From the NCBI GenBank assembly GCA_002077065.1, contig NAJO01000028.1, positions 1 through 64,000 on the forward strand: DNA of 64,000 nucleotides, read 5' to 3'. The stretch is from Cryoendolithus antarcticus. Its lineage: Eukaryota > Ascomycota > Dothideomycetes > Cladosporiales > Cladosporiaceae. This document shows positions 41,201-53,721 of this stretch, in pieces. The notes below the pieces were generated by a model that was not told where the DNA came from, ran no database searches, and saw only the letters and a list, made by a program, of their open reading frames with translations. The position numbers and the translations under genes were made by a program. Position 1 is the stretch's first letter. Every line of letters begins with the position of its first letter.

Positions 41201-43619
41201 CAGAAGATGATTGTCCCGTTCATGAGCGCAATGAGGAACATCAAGCACAGCTTCTCTCGCCATGCAAAGCGTACATCGGGTCGCTTCATCCGTCCAACGT
41301 GAGCTAGCACAAAAGAAGGGATCCAGAAGGTCATTGCCCAGACGAACCACACCCACATGCGTCGACTGAAGGGAACAGTCTCCTCTTGGATGTGCTTTCC
41401 CTCAGCAAGCTCAGGATCCAGCTCTTGTCCGTAGTAGGTCACACCACCTTTGTTGTCATCACCCTTGTAGCCCAAGCCATAGTCGCCACCACTGATGCTG
41501 CGCATAGTCTGGGCATGTGTAGGAGCGAGTGATCTCGCGCCCATACGGCTAGGTGCCATCGCACTTGGTGCAACGCTCAGCAAGTTGTCCCGAGAGTCGC
41601 CGTACTGCGAGCCACCGAAGAATGGGTTCTCGACGCCGTTCGGTGTCTGTACCGCATAGCCATTCTCCATGCCAGCTGCCCCAACCATGCCACCAAGCAT
41701 GTCGCTGGGCTCTTCGGGCTTCATGTCGAGCATGCTCTCGGCTTCCCACCAAGCAGGCTCGCGAATCCAGACACGCTCGTTACCAACGACGACCTCGCCG
41801 TTGCTCCAGCCGCGCTCCAAGATGAAGCTCTCGACTCCATCTCGGCCAGCTTGGCAGCCAAGCCGGTTGTAGCGCTCCACAAACTCTTCATGATCGAAGT
41901 CAGCCGTGAAGTCGAGCTGCTTGGTCCTGTAATTGGCCCACTCCGGCAGCCTCCAGGCTCGGATCTGGCTTGAGACCGAACCTGCGGACCAGGGGAAGGC
42001 TTGCGGACCCTGTTGCGCGAGTGTAGCCGGGAAATCGTCGCTGGGGTGTAGAGCGAGCTGGAACCACACTCGGCTAGTTCCGAGCAAGTTCGATAGGCTG
42101 AAACGACCTGTCTTGCCTAGAACGATCCCGTTGCCAGTGACAGGGTACAGGATACCCTTCAAGAAGCTGTCCTCCTCGATCTCAGCACCAACCTTCTCTA
42201 GCGCAGTCTGTCGGCGATCGAGCTGATCCTCACGTTCCCGCACTGCAGGTGTGTCCATGGCTTCCAGATCTGCAGAGCTAATCTGCACTGCGTCCTTCAT
42301 CTCGCGAATCACGGAGGACCCGGCTGGCACGATCGGCACCCCATCCTCCTTCATCTCGAGGTTGATGCCAGTACTATCGTCGAAAATGGTCTTCAGACTG
42401 ATGGCCTTACCCAGCGTCGAGCTGGGTACTTCCACGACAGTGATGCCAACAGTATCCCCATCATCCTGACTGCTCGGAGGCGTGTGCATGCCAGCATCGC
42501 TGCCATTGCTCGATCCTATCGTGCGGCCGTTGTGCAACTCATGTCGCACCGCCTCGTTTGCCTTCGTGATCACCCAGTCCACGAGCGCTTCGTAGACTGC
42601 GGCGATCAAGATCTCCCTCTCTTCTGTCGCGCACTTCTTGATCAATACATCGGGGTTGATCTCGAGTAGTTCAGCCACCTCTTCACATGTGCTCTCCAGC
42701 TCTTCCTCGTCGATCAGGAACCCGAGTGCATCTCCGAGCCTGAGCAATGCAGCAACTACAGAGAGCAGACTCCGCAAGGACTTACCTTTGATTCCGATCG
42801 CCTTGAGCGACTCTCGGAAGTCCTCTGCAGCGGCTGTGTCGTCTGCTGTTGGAAGGTATGAGGGTGGGTCGTAAGTTTCCGATCGGCGAAGTAGCGCGTA
42901 TCTGCTTGGTGCCTTGAGTCCAAGGTACTCGCGTTCTTGAACAGACGACGCGGACGTGAGAAGGTAGTAGAAGACGTCAAACGCACGATAGCCCGACTCT
43001 GCAGGGACATTGAGCAGGCCCTCTTGGGTGTCGATGCCCGAGGTGGACAGGCTCAGAACGGCGCCGGTTATCTCGCCTGTGAGGTTAAGCGTGAACGCCG
43101 CCGAAAGCGCCGAGTAGCGAGCAAAGGAGGGATTGAAGGGTGTTGCGGTGTGTAGAAAAGGTCTCAGTGCGTTGAGAGCTGTGTAGAAGGAGCCAGGGAC
43201 CGAGATGGGGAGGGCGGAGATGAAGGGGGCGAAGGCCGATGGCGTCGATCGATGGAGGGAGCTGCACCAGCTGTCAGTGTCTGGCTACATACTGTCTCTA
43301 CTCACGAATGACCATACCCAAGTACAATCGTCGAGTCCTCTGCTCGCCGCCGTGCATGCTCCCACGACCGCCGCGCGAGCTCTGTGTCCACTGTGCCACC
43401 CACCCTACCGTCCGCTCCAGTCTGACTAGCCGAGAGCCATGTATTGACGACAAGACTCGTGCTAGACTCCAACGGATACGGCTGACCTAACGAGAAGCTG
43501 TTATGCAGTGCGTTCAGGAGGGTAGTTGTGGAGACTTGTTGTGAGGCGCCTTGCATCGTGCCTGCCCGACCTTGTGCTGGGCCAGACATGGTCGAGAAGT
43601 GCGAGTTGCGGTTCGCCAT
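38209..43619 (-). CDS. Class VII chitin synthase with degenerate myosin-like domain (CsmB/ChsVII type)
   Basis: Plasma-membrane enzyme polymerising chitin from UDP-GlcNAc. Exons are 43619-43306, 43261-39629 and 39574-38209, joined in phase by introns of 44 and 54 nt; 1770 residues. The N-terminus has a shortened myosin-motor-like domain without a P-loop, which separates class VII from class V. A cytochrome b5-like segment lies near residue 840 ([16 protein letters not shown]), between hydrophobic spans. The chitin synthase domain holds [34 protein letters not shown] joined to [18 protein letters not shown] and [12 protein letters not shown], that is the donor-binding Asp residues, EDR and QRRRW. 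A C-terminal DEK_C domain ([20 protein letters not shown]) ends the protein. It is transcribed away from the class V gene, an arrangement known from Aspergillus csmA/csmB. Confidence 0.95.
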
Positions 43620-45006
43620 TATGGTCGCAGGCGAATGCTATGGTGCTGGCCCGTAGAGGGCAATCGGGCGGGGGTTTTGTCAGTCCAGTGCTGACTTGGT
43701 GTTGGAGAGCCTCGTCAGGGTCCGGGGGTGGTGCTTTGGAAATCGGTGCTGACCGAGAGGAAGTCGAGAGTAATCACTGTCCAGTAAGCGATTGATGGGT
43801 GGAGCAGTCAAGGTGAACGCGTTGGCAGTTGGTTGCTGGAGGTACTGCACACGACTCGAAATCACGGCGACAGAAACGCACTGTATCCCGAGATGCACGG
43901 TGCAATACCCGTCTTTCTATTACAGAAATTAAGCTCTGAGCCGCCGGGAGGAAGTGAGCTAGCGCGACTCTGTCTCATCGGGCAACGACAACGCCACCAT
44001 TCGTGGATTGGCAATTGCTCGACGAAGATGCCATGTAACGGTGAATCTCTTGGATTCACGTTCTGCAAGTGTTCCTCTCCTCGAATACACGCGGTTCGAT
44101 GCCTCAGGGACAACGTTTAGCACCCTCCCTGAAGACCACGCCTCTCCTCCGCAGAATGTCACAAGCTGCAAGTAGATCTCGCCACATGCTGGGGCGTCTA
44201 TTTTCAGCCAGCTCGAATGCGATGAGCATGACTACATTCAACATGCATTGCGCGTCCTCCATGCATAACACATGCGGCTGGTACTAGTCGTTGCTGTATG
44301 AATTACCGGGCATGGTCTTCTACACAGTCCTGCTCTACTTGATGGTGTCATCATGTCCAGCAACATGGCTCGAGCAACTCCGACTTGGTGGGAGTCGTCG
44401 TGGCGCGAATCCTTGTAAACCTGGGGATCCTCTTCCCCTGCCGCAGTGCCGAGCGCCTCCTAGACGCTGTTGCTCTTGGAGACTACATGTATCTCCATGT
44501 GCAGTCTTGCTCACACCAACGAGAGTGCCTTGAAGAGTTGCGATGATTTTATTGTGCTTGGTTGTCCTTCGAAAACAGGTTCATCATGCAATCTGAGTAC
44601 TTGTCTACTTCGGACTGCGGGTAACGGTATGCTGCAGGGTTTACTTTAGCGTACAAGCTAGAAGCATAAACACGGGCGCGCCTTTTCGACGGGCATTTGA
44701 TGGTAGACCCGCAATCATCGTGCGATAGGACGTCAATTGTTGTCATCTACACTACCATCACCACTGACGCAGTGTGTAATACCGTCACCCCTCTGTCACT
44801 TTCGTTTCTTGATACATTGTAACTCTGCGGCACTCGGGAATCTCTCCAACGCGCGGCTCAGGAGCTGGCTTTGTCACCTCTGATAACTTCGAAAGCCTTG
44901 CCTCGACACAACACAGCAGCACACAGCGCCACCGCGCACTCCTCACATCCTGTCAACAACCCCTCGCTAGGCCGTCAAGGCCACTCACACTCGCTACACG
45001 CCCACT
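43620..45006. promoter_or_regulatory. Shared upstream region of the divergent chitin synthase pair
   Basis: This is a 1387-nt gap between the two start codons. Open frames inside are short and unrecognised. It should contain both promoters and any joint control sites, but no specific site could be named by eye. Confidence 0.6.
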
Positions 45007-48000
45007 ATGGCGCTCCACGCACAGCCAAATCTGGTTGCGTTGCCCGCACACAGCCAGAGCGACACGGCTATTACTGCACATGTTGCCTCGCGGTATCATG
45101 CCCATCAGCCAGTGACTAGCTTGTCGAGTCAAGCAGTGTTGGCTGTGAACACATATACGTCGAGCACTAAAGGGCCAAATGGTGGCAAAGAGGGCTCGGG
45201 GATGGGGGCGATGGAGGAGACGGCCAGTCGGATATGGACGAGATTGGGAGGGAGGCAGGAGAATCAGGCAGCTGTGTTTCTGTGAGTACATCACGATCTC
45301 GTATAACTGCTTGCAAGATGGTCGCTGCGGCCATGCTGCATAGGGACCTCATCAGCCGGACGAGGAAGCTGACAATATTTACAGTGGCGAGACCGGCGCC
45401 GGCAAAACGACTCTTCGATCACACCTACTCAACGCACTACTCCAGTACTCCTCAACGCCACTGTCGAAGAAGCTGTCCTTCGCAGCGTTCGTCTTCGACA
45501 CCCTGACTACCACCAAGTCCGTCACTACGCCCACGGCCTCCAAATCGGGCCTCTTCTTCGAGCTCCAGTACGACACCTCAGCAACTCTCCATCCTACCTT
45601 GATCGGTGGCAAAGTGCTTGACCACCGACTCGAGCGGAGTCGAATTGCCACTGTGCCACCTGGAGAGCGTAACTTTCATGTATTATACTACCTGCTGGCT
45701 GGCACTTCGCCGGCCGAGAAGGAACATCTTGGTCTCGATCTCGGTACGGCGATCACATCTGGAACTGGCAACAGGGCGTCTCTTGCAGCATCGCAAAAGA
45801 GATGGCGATACCTTGGTCATCCGTCGCAGCTGAAGATCGGCGTCAATGATGCAGAGGGGTTCCAGCACTTCAAAACGGCTTTGCGGAAGCTTGAATTTCC
45901 GCGAGAAGAGATAGCGCACATGTGCGAGGTCCTTGCAGCGATTCTGCACATTGGGCAGCTTGAGTTCCACACATCACAAGCCACTACACCGGCACCGGAC
46001 GAGAGTGGTGGTTATGGACACGAAGGTGGCGGAGATGTCACAACAGTCAAGAACAAGGATGTGCTAGAAGTCGTGGCTGCATTCCTTGGTGTCAGCGAGC
46101 GCGATCTTGAGCTCTCGCTTGGCTACAAGACCAAGATATTGCACCGGGAGCGCGTCACAGTCATGCTGGATCCGAACGGCGCCCGCGATAACGCAGACGA
46201 GCTTGCACAGACACTGTATAGCCTTCTCGTGGCGTTCATCATGGAGCGTATCAATCAACGGACTTGCGCACTGGAAGACGCAGTCGGCAACACGGTGTCG
46301 ATCGTGGACTTCCCAGGCTTTGCGCAGACCTCGTCGACTGGTAGTACCATTGATCAGCTCTTGAACAACGCCGCATCCGAGTCACTTTACAACTTCTGCC
46401 TGCACAGCTTCTTTGAGCACAAGGCAGATCTTCTCGAGACGGAGGAGGTGCAAGTTCCGGCGACCAGTTACTTTGACAACACAGATGCAGTAAAGGGCCT
46501 GTTGAAGCCTGGCAATGGACTCCTGAGTATTCTGGATGATCAAACGCGGCGTGGGAAGACCGATGTGCAATTCCTCGAGTCTATTCGGAGACGATTCGAG
46601 GACAAGAACCCGGCTATCGCAGTTGGAAGTGCTACCGCGATCGTGCCGGGCAGCAACTTCGCGACGCACAATGCGTCCGCTGGCTTTACCGTCCGACACT
46701 TTGCTGGAGAGGTCGAGTACCCTGTTGAGGGCCTGCTTGAGGCGAACGGAGATGCCATCAGTGGCGACCTGATGAACCTTATCAACTCGTCATCGAGCAG
46801 CTTTGTGACCGAGCTGTTTGGACAGGAAGCACTGAACAAAGTGGTGCACCCCAAGGATCGCACAGCAGTCACTCAGGCATCTGTCGCTTCGAAGCCGTCT
46901 CGCATGCCTTCCATGGCAAAGAGGAGGAACGGACCCTCAGTGCGCAGGACTGCACCAAAGGAGGACGATAGCAACAGTGACGAAGGTACACGAAGCTTCT
47001 CACGCTCGAAGCCGTCGTCAGATCAGGCACAGGCATCGGCCGGACAGTTCCTGTCAGCACTGGACAATATAACGAAGTCACTGACGGCACCGAATACCAA
47101 CCCATACTTCGTCTTCTGCTTGAAGCCGAACGACCGGAGAATCGCGAACCAATTTGACAGCAAGTGTGTTCGCACGCAGATCCAGACCCTAGGTATTGCA
47201 GAGATCAGCCAACGACTACGCAACGCCGACTTCAGCATCTTCATGCCTTTCGTTGAATTCCTTGGTGCTGCAGAGGGTGAAGTCACAATCGTGGGCTCCG
47301 AGCGCGAGAAGGCTGAGATGATCCTCGAGGACAAGAGCTGGCCCGGTAACGAGGCAAGAGTCGGTAGCACCGGTGTCTTCCTTAGTGAGCGGTGTTGGCG
47401 ACAGATCGCACGGGTCAATGATCTTGGCGAGGCGGCGGCGAGGTATCCCGATGAGACGCCATTCGGAGACGATGGTGCGCTTACACCTCGCGATGCGAAG
47501 CGTGGGTTCGGAGACTCGAATGTCAATCTGCTTCACACGCCTGGATCTGGCCAGTACTACGATGATAAGGCTGCCGGCTACTTTGGCAGCAAAGATCTAG
47601 ACGCGAAAAGCGAGGCTGGAGCGTCTGCGTTCCGAGAGGGCGACATGTTCCGCAATCTCGAGACGCGATCGCAGCTCGGCGAGAAGGGCAATCAGGTCAA
47701 CACCACCGAGATCGAGGAGCACCCGATGTCTGGCAGCAGGAAGCGCTGGCTCGTACTGGTCTACTTCCTTACGTGGCTCATCCCAGACTTTGCCATTCGA
47801 CTTATCGGTCGCATGCCTCGAAAGGACGTCCGTAGGGCGTGGCGAGAGAAGCTGGCGATCAACATGATTATCTGGCTGTCTTGCGCGTTCGTCGTCTTCT
47901 TCATGATCGGGTTTCCAGCTATCATCTGTCCGACTCAGCACGTCTATAGTGCGGCCGAGCTGACTTCGTACGATGGAAAGGATGGCCACACTGGATATGT

Positions 48001-50751
48001 CAGCATTCGTGGCATTGTCTTCGATCTATCGGCGTTCATACCAGCGCATTATCCGAAGATCGTCCCGGCCACAGCACTCAATAAGTACGCTGGGATTGAT
48101 GCGACGAATCTCTTCCCAGTGCAGGTATCTGCCATGTGCCAGGGTGTCAACGAGTCCGGCATCAATCCTGCTGTGCAGCTCAGCTACCGTAACACCAACT
48201 ACACCGGCGCGACCGCAATCTCGAGCGCGACCGACGTCAACGCTCAGTACCACGACTTCCGCTGGGCGACCAACGATTCCCGACCAGCCTGGTTCACCGA
48301 GCAGATGATCATGTTGCAGGGCAACTACAAGAAGGGTCGCGTCGGCTACCCTCCAAAGTACCTGCAGCTTCTCGCCAGCAAGCAGTCGTCCATCGCATCC
48401 ATCAACGGTAGAGTCTACGACTTCACGCAGTACATCGCCGGTGGTCGGCCTCCGCAGTACCCACCAGGTGCTCAGCGCCCAGACACGAACCCCAACTCGA
48501 ACTTCATGGACGGCAATGTCGTTGAACTTTTCCAGCAACGCTCTGGCCAGGACGTTACCAAGTACTGGGAGGCACTGCAGATTGACTCTGGCCTGCGCAG
48601 TCGCATGCATGTCTGCATGGACAATCTCTTCTACGTCGGCGACGTGGACACGCGCTCGTCAGCTCAATGTCTGTTCGCCAAGTACATCCTCCTTGCTATC
48701 AGCATAATGCTCGTCTCAGTCATCGGCTTCAAGTTCCTGGCTGCACTGCAGTTCGGCAAGAAGAACATGCCCGAGAACCTCGATAAGTTCGTCATAGCCA
48801 CTGTGCCAGCTTACACGGAGGACGAGGACTCCCTCCGTCGTGCTATTGATTCCGCTGCACGTATGCGGTATGATGACAAGCGCAAATTACTGTTCATCAT
48901 CTGTGATGGTATGATTATTGGGCAAGGTAACGATCGACCGACACCGCGTATTGTGCTGGATATTCTGGGTGTGCCGGACACTGTTAATCCGGAGCCACTG
49001 AGCTTTGAGAGTTTGGGCGAGGGCATGAAGCAGCACAACATGGGCAAGGTCTACTCGGGCTTGTATGAGGTGCAGGGACACATTGTACCATTCATCGTTG
49101 TCGTGAAGGTTGGAAAGCCGGCTGAGGTGTCGAGGTGAGTTGCAATGCAGAGAGTAGGAGATCTGATGGGCGATGTACTGACTCCACTCACAGACCTGGC
49201 AACCGTGGCAAGCGTGACTCGCAGATGCTGCTCATGCGATTCCTCAATCGCGTGCACTACAACCTTGCTATGGCGCCCCTCGAGCTCGAACTTCATCACC
49301 AGATCCGGAACGTCATTGGCGTCAATCCTACTTTCTACGAATTCCTGCTGCAGATCGATGCCGACACTGTCGTGGCTCCCGACTCTGCAACCCGCTTCGT
49401 CTCCGCCTTCCTTCACGATACTAAGCTTATCGCGTGCTGTGGCGAGACCGCTCTGACCAACGCGAAGTCCTCCTTCATCACGATGATTCAGGTCTACGAA
49501 TACTACATCTCCCACAACCTGACGAAGGCCTTCGAGTCGCTCTTTGGGTCGGTCACTTGCTTGCCTGGTTGTTTCTCCATGTACCGCATCAGAGCTGCGG
49601 AGACTGGCAAGCCGCTCTTCGTCTCCCGCGAGATCATCGAGGACTACTCTGTCGTTCGCGTCGATACCCTACACACCAAGAACCTGCTGCATCTAGGAGA
49701 GGATCGATACTTGACGACACTGCTGCTTAAGTACCACCCGAAATACAAGACTCGCTACATTATGCGCGCTCACGCCTGGACCATCGCCCCAGACAGCTGG
49801 GCAGTCTTCATGTCACAACGTCGCCGATGGATAAACTCCACAGTCCACAACCTCATCGAGCTCATACCACTTCAACAGCTTTGCGGATTCTGCTGCTTCA
49901 GTATGCGCTTCGTTGTCTTCTTGGACCTCCTCTCGACTATCGTGCAACCGGTCATCGTAGCCTACATCGTGTACCTCATCGTCATGGTCGCCTTACATCC
50001 GTCCACAGTACCGGTCACGGCTTTCATCTTGCTCGGTGCGATCTACGGTCTGCAAGCTATTATCTTCATCGTACGCAGGAAGTGGGAGATGATAGGCTGG
50101 ATGCTGCTGTACATGGTCGCTACGCCTGTCTTCTCGTTCGGACTACCGCTGTACGCTTTCTGGCACATGGACGATTTCTCGTGGGGTAACACGCGTATGG
50201 TCGAAGGCGCTACTGGTAAACAAGTCATCGTTTCTGATGAAGGAAAATTTGACCCGAGCAGTATTCCGAAGAAGAAGTGGGAGGACTACCAAGCCGAGCT
50301 GTGGGACGCCCAGACTGCTCGTGACGACACGAGGTCTGAGATCAGCGGTGTCTCTTACGCAACAAAATCCTACCACCCTGCTCCCGGGGGCGGCAGCGTC
50401 TACGACCCTCCTGGGTCTCGAGCAATGTCAACCATGGGCGGCGCGCCGATGCAGGGCACACCGTACGGCTCGCGGATGTCGCTGCTGCCCACCGACATGC
50501 CGCGCACATACTCTGCGTCTGAGTTCGGCGCTCCTCCGTACAACCAGACAGAGCTGTCGACCTCGAGTGATCTGCCCAGCGACGATGCGCTATTGGCAGA
50601 GATCCGCGAGATCTTGCGGACGGCGGATCTTATGACCGTCACGAAGAAGAGTATCAAGGCTGAGTTGGAGCGGAGGTTTGGAGTTAGTATGGAGGGAAAG
50701 AGGCAGTATATTGGGAGTGCTACGGAGGCGATTTTGAGTGGGCAACTGTAG
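45007..50751 (+). CDS. Class V chitin synthase with myosin motor domain (CsmA/ChsV type)
   Basis: Chitin synthase fused to a myosin motor that tethers it to actin at hyphal tips and septa. Exons are 45007-45281, 45385-49134 and 49194-50751, all in phase; 1860 residues, the usual class V size. The start [19 protein letters not shown] matches the family opening. Intron 1 falls just before the P-loop GETGAGKTT (residues about 93-101). Switch II reads VDFPGFA. A cytochrome b5-like domain lies near residue 960 ([15 protein letters not shown]). The catalytic part holds [45 protein letters not shown] and [13 protein letters not shown]. Membrane spans flank it, and a DEK_C domain ([20 protein letters not shown]) ends the protein. 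The motor keeps its nucleotide-binding loop, so ATP binding is plausible. Confidence 0.96.
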
Positions 50752-51353
50752 ATGGGTAGACTTGTAGGCAGGGGGACGGGGCGTTCTGGATGGGAGAGGT
50801 GGGAAGGGAAAATGCATAGAGCGGGATGTACAGTGTTTGGGTAATGTGGAAAGTAGGTACATGTATGTGGAATATTAGTGAGCTAAGTCTACGCATACGG
50901 GCCTTCTACACGAGGCTGTGTCATTCCGAGGCGCTTTGAGCGTGGAACGAAACCGCGTGCGTCTTGCTCTCACCAAAAGCCCGGAAATCTACCATGCTTT
51001 GGTGGTGCTATCTAGCTCGGCACGGCACTGCTGCAGCTCGTAGCCTTGCAGGAAATCAACTGGGAAATCGACCGGGTTTCTGCACTTGCTTAACTCCGAA
51101 ACCCAGCTAACGAGCGAAGTGCAGGTTGACCTGACTGGTTCGACACATCAAGCCTCGATTACTAAGGACGTGTAGCCCAGAGGTATCATGGCTTCAACTG
51201 CGGCCGTGGGGAAACTCCGGTAAGTCCAATGCGATGGAGTCATGCCGCAGAGGCGGGAGGCGTAGGGTATATAAGGTAAGGACGTGAACTCCTTGGACCT
51301 TCGGAGCTTGTACGATAAAGAGAAGAAAGCTTTGTACATCTCTGCGTTCCGAC
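50752..51353. other. Intergenic region between class V chitin synthase and SDR
   Basis: This 602-nt gap holds no recognised gene. It contains a TATA box for the downstream SDR, listed separately. Confidence 0.5.
51268..51275 (+). promoter_or_regulatory. TATA box of the SDR gene
   Basis: TATATAAG lies 79-86 nt upstream of the ATG at 51354, a good match to the consensus at a normal distance for a regulated fungal promoter. Confidence 0.6.
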
Positions 51354-52236
51354 ATGTCTCGATCCAACGACGAACCGCGATCAACAATGTCAACTTCTAA
51401 GCCTGTTGTCCTGATTACAGGCTCGAACCAAGGTCTCGGATACTACACGGCTCAACAACTCGCCGCCGCAGGGAAATACCACGTCCTCCTCACCAGCCGT
51501 GCCCTGTCCAAAGCCCAATCTGCCATCGACGCCATTGTCGCTGATTCCTCTATCCCCAACAAAGCCGAAGACTTTACACCCATCGAGCTAGACATCACCT
51601 CCGATTCATCGATCGCGTCGGCCGTGTCTGCAGTGGAGTCCAAGTTCGGCAAGCTGGACGTGCTCATTAACAACGCTGGGATCGCGTCCGCCAAAGAAGC
51701 TTCTGGCAAGGAGCTCAGGGAGTTGTATCAATGGCACTATGAGACTAATGTCTTCAGCGCTGCGTGCGCGACAGATGCGTTCTTGCCGCTGTTGAAGAAA
51801 GGCGAGGACAAGCGAATTTGCTTCGTCAGTTCGGGGTTAGGGAGTTGCACGTGGCATGCTGAGGGGCAGTATGCTGGGGTGAGTTGTTCGACAATGCGGA
51901 CGATGATGTGCGTGAAACGCTGCTGACATAGGGACAGTCTTACCTTGTCTATCGATCGACGAAGAGCGCGCTGAATATGATCATGGTGCATTATGCGCAG
52001 ACGCTTCAAGGAGAGGGATTCGTCATCGGGGGTTCCGATCCTGGGTATTGCGCGACGAATGTGAGTGAGGTGATCTCAATTTGATGACCTAGCGACTGAC
52101 AATGACCCAGCTGAACGACCACGCCGGTTTCCTGGATCCGAGGGAGGGCGCGAAACAGATCATCAAGTCGACGTTCGGCGCAAAGGAGGATGTGCATTCT
52201 GTTGTCACTGGTTCAGGGGGCAAAGAGCCGTTCTAG
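51354..52236 (+). CDS. Short-chain dehydrogenase/reductase (classical SDR)
   Basis: NAD(P)-dependent oxidoreductase of unknown substrate. Exons are 51354-51878, 51932-52060 and 52111-52236, giving 259 residues (247 from the second ATG at 51390, MSTSKPVVL, which is nearer the usual start). The Rossmann motif is ITGSNQGLG, followed by VLINNAGIAS, the catalytic Ser in CFVSSGLGS and YxxxK in VYRSTKSALN. The junctions QYAG/GQSYLVYR and YCATN/LNDHAGF restore the normal order of motifs. A strong TATA box suggests regulated expression. It is convergent with a second SDR 20 nt away; the two are only distantly alike. Confidence 0.9.
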
Positions 52237-52256
52237 TCAGCGCTCATGATCTAGAT

Positions 52257-53231
52257 CTATGCATGCGCCAATAGCCACGCCCCATCAATCACCAGCGTTG
52301 ACCCAGTCGTGTATTGATTCACCGCAAAGTTCAACACAGCCTGTGCGTAATCTCTAGACTGTCCAGCACGTCCGAACGGAATCCCCCACTTCGTCTGGAA
52401 ATGCTCCTCTGCACTCCCATCGTCCTCGTCAATCGGCGTCATTTCACTCGGGAAGTAGCCCGGAGCCAAAGTGTTGACTCTCACCTTCAGCCGCTTGAAG
52501 TCTACTGCCAGCTGCTCCGTCAAGCTGATCGTAGCTGCTTTGGAGGCATTGTAGGAGAACTGTCCGTTCTGGCTCTCTTTGGTTATGCCGGAAATGCTTG
52601 AGATGTTCAGAATTGAGCCGGCTTCCGGGTAGCCGTTGTCTTTTGCTGCGGTGAGTAGTGGCAGAAAGGCTGCCGAAGTGAAATAGTACGATGTTACGTT
52701 CACCTTATAGATCCAGGCCCAGTCATCAAACGTTTGATTGTTCATCATGGTCTTGCTGATCTCGGCTGGGGTACCTTGGGGCATACCGCTGGGGCCATAG
52801 CCTGGGGTTGATACGCCTGGAGCATCGGCGTTAGATAGACGACCTGATGATCATATAAGATCGTGTGCACACACCAGCGTTGTTGACCAAGAAGTTCACG
52901 AACTTCTCGTTCTTTGCGATCTCGGCTACACCAGCTTCAATGCTTGCCTTGTCTGTCACATCCATCTGAACGCCGATGATAGAGCCACCGCTTTCGTGCT
53001 TCATCTCGGTCTCCTTGAGCTTGTCAACTCGGCGCCCGGTGATGTAGACTTTGACTCCATTGGCCGCGAGAGCCTGCTCGAAGTCAGCATGTGAAGCTTT
53101 GAATTGCCGGAAGATTTTCGTCAGACCTGCGCCGTGATCTTGCCTAATCCTGATCCGCCGCCAGTCACCACTGCTACCCAGCCTTTGACATTGAAAAGAG
53201 AAGCCGCGGTCAGCTGGTTGAGGTCTGCCAT
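52257..53231 (-). CDS. Short-chain dehydrogenase/reductase, second gene
   Basis: NAD(P)-dependent oxidoreductase, 287 residues. Exons are 53231-53127, 53073-52875 and 52816-52257. The first intron uses an unusual donor, GTCTGA, but restores GKITAQ/ALAANGVKVYITGRR, the normal sequence after the TGGGSGLG nucleotide loop. The second intron splits FLVNNAG/VSTPGYG. Catalytic Ser lies in LNISSISG and YxxxK in SYNASKAAT; TLAPGYFPSEM follows, and the C-terminal TGSTLVIDGAWL strand is typical. The family includes many sorbose or gluconate reductase-like fungal enzymes, but the substrate cannot be read from sequence. It is divergent from the thiolase-like gene, so the three genes may be co-regulated (inference). 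Confidence 0.88.
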
Positions 53232-53721
53232 GTTTTCGAAGCTCGTCTCGAGAGTCCAACGATCTTCCAAGGCTGATTGCGTTGCGAGCCGAAGACGACG
53301 CGAAGCACAAACAGAGTAATGAGAGAAATAGAGATGACTTACAGATTATATGTTTGATTGTTATGTTGAAAGTGTACCTGTAGCATTGAGATGAGGTTTA
53401 GCCGGCCGGGAAGTGGAGAAGGCCTGGCATAGCGTCGACACAGCTCCAGGGCAGCGCATTGTTGGAGCGTCCAGTCTCAATATTTGAGTCGAAGCTAACC
53501 ACGGTTCTGTGCCTGCCACTTTCCCTGGGCTCGGTCGGAGATAAGCACACGCATCCTAGACGGTGAAGGCCGCAAGGTGGCCATTCGAAGCATGCTCGTC
53601 CATGCCATTGCGTGAGTGCCGAGGCAAGCCAGCACGAACGACCTCGTGAGTACCTGCAACACAGACGGTCTCAGGTCTTTCATATTGTCTGTGTCTTCCT
53701 GATCTGCTCAAGTTGTTCTTA
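53232..53721. promoter_or_regulatory. Shared upstream region of the second SDR and the thiolase-like gene
   Basis: This 490-nt gap between divergent start codons has no recognised gene. No binding site was assigned. Confidence 0.5.
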
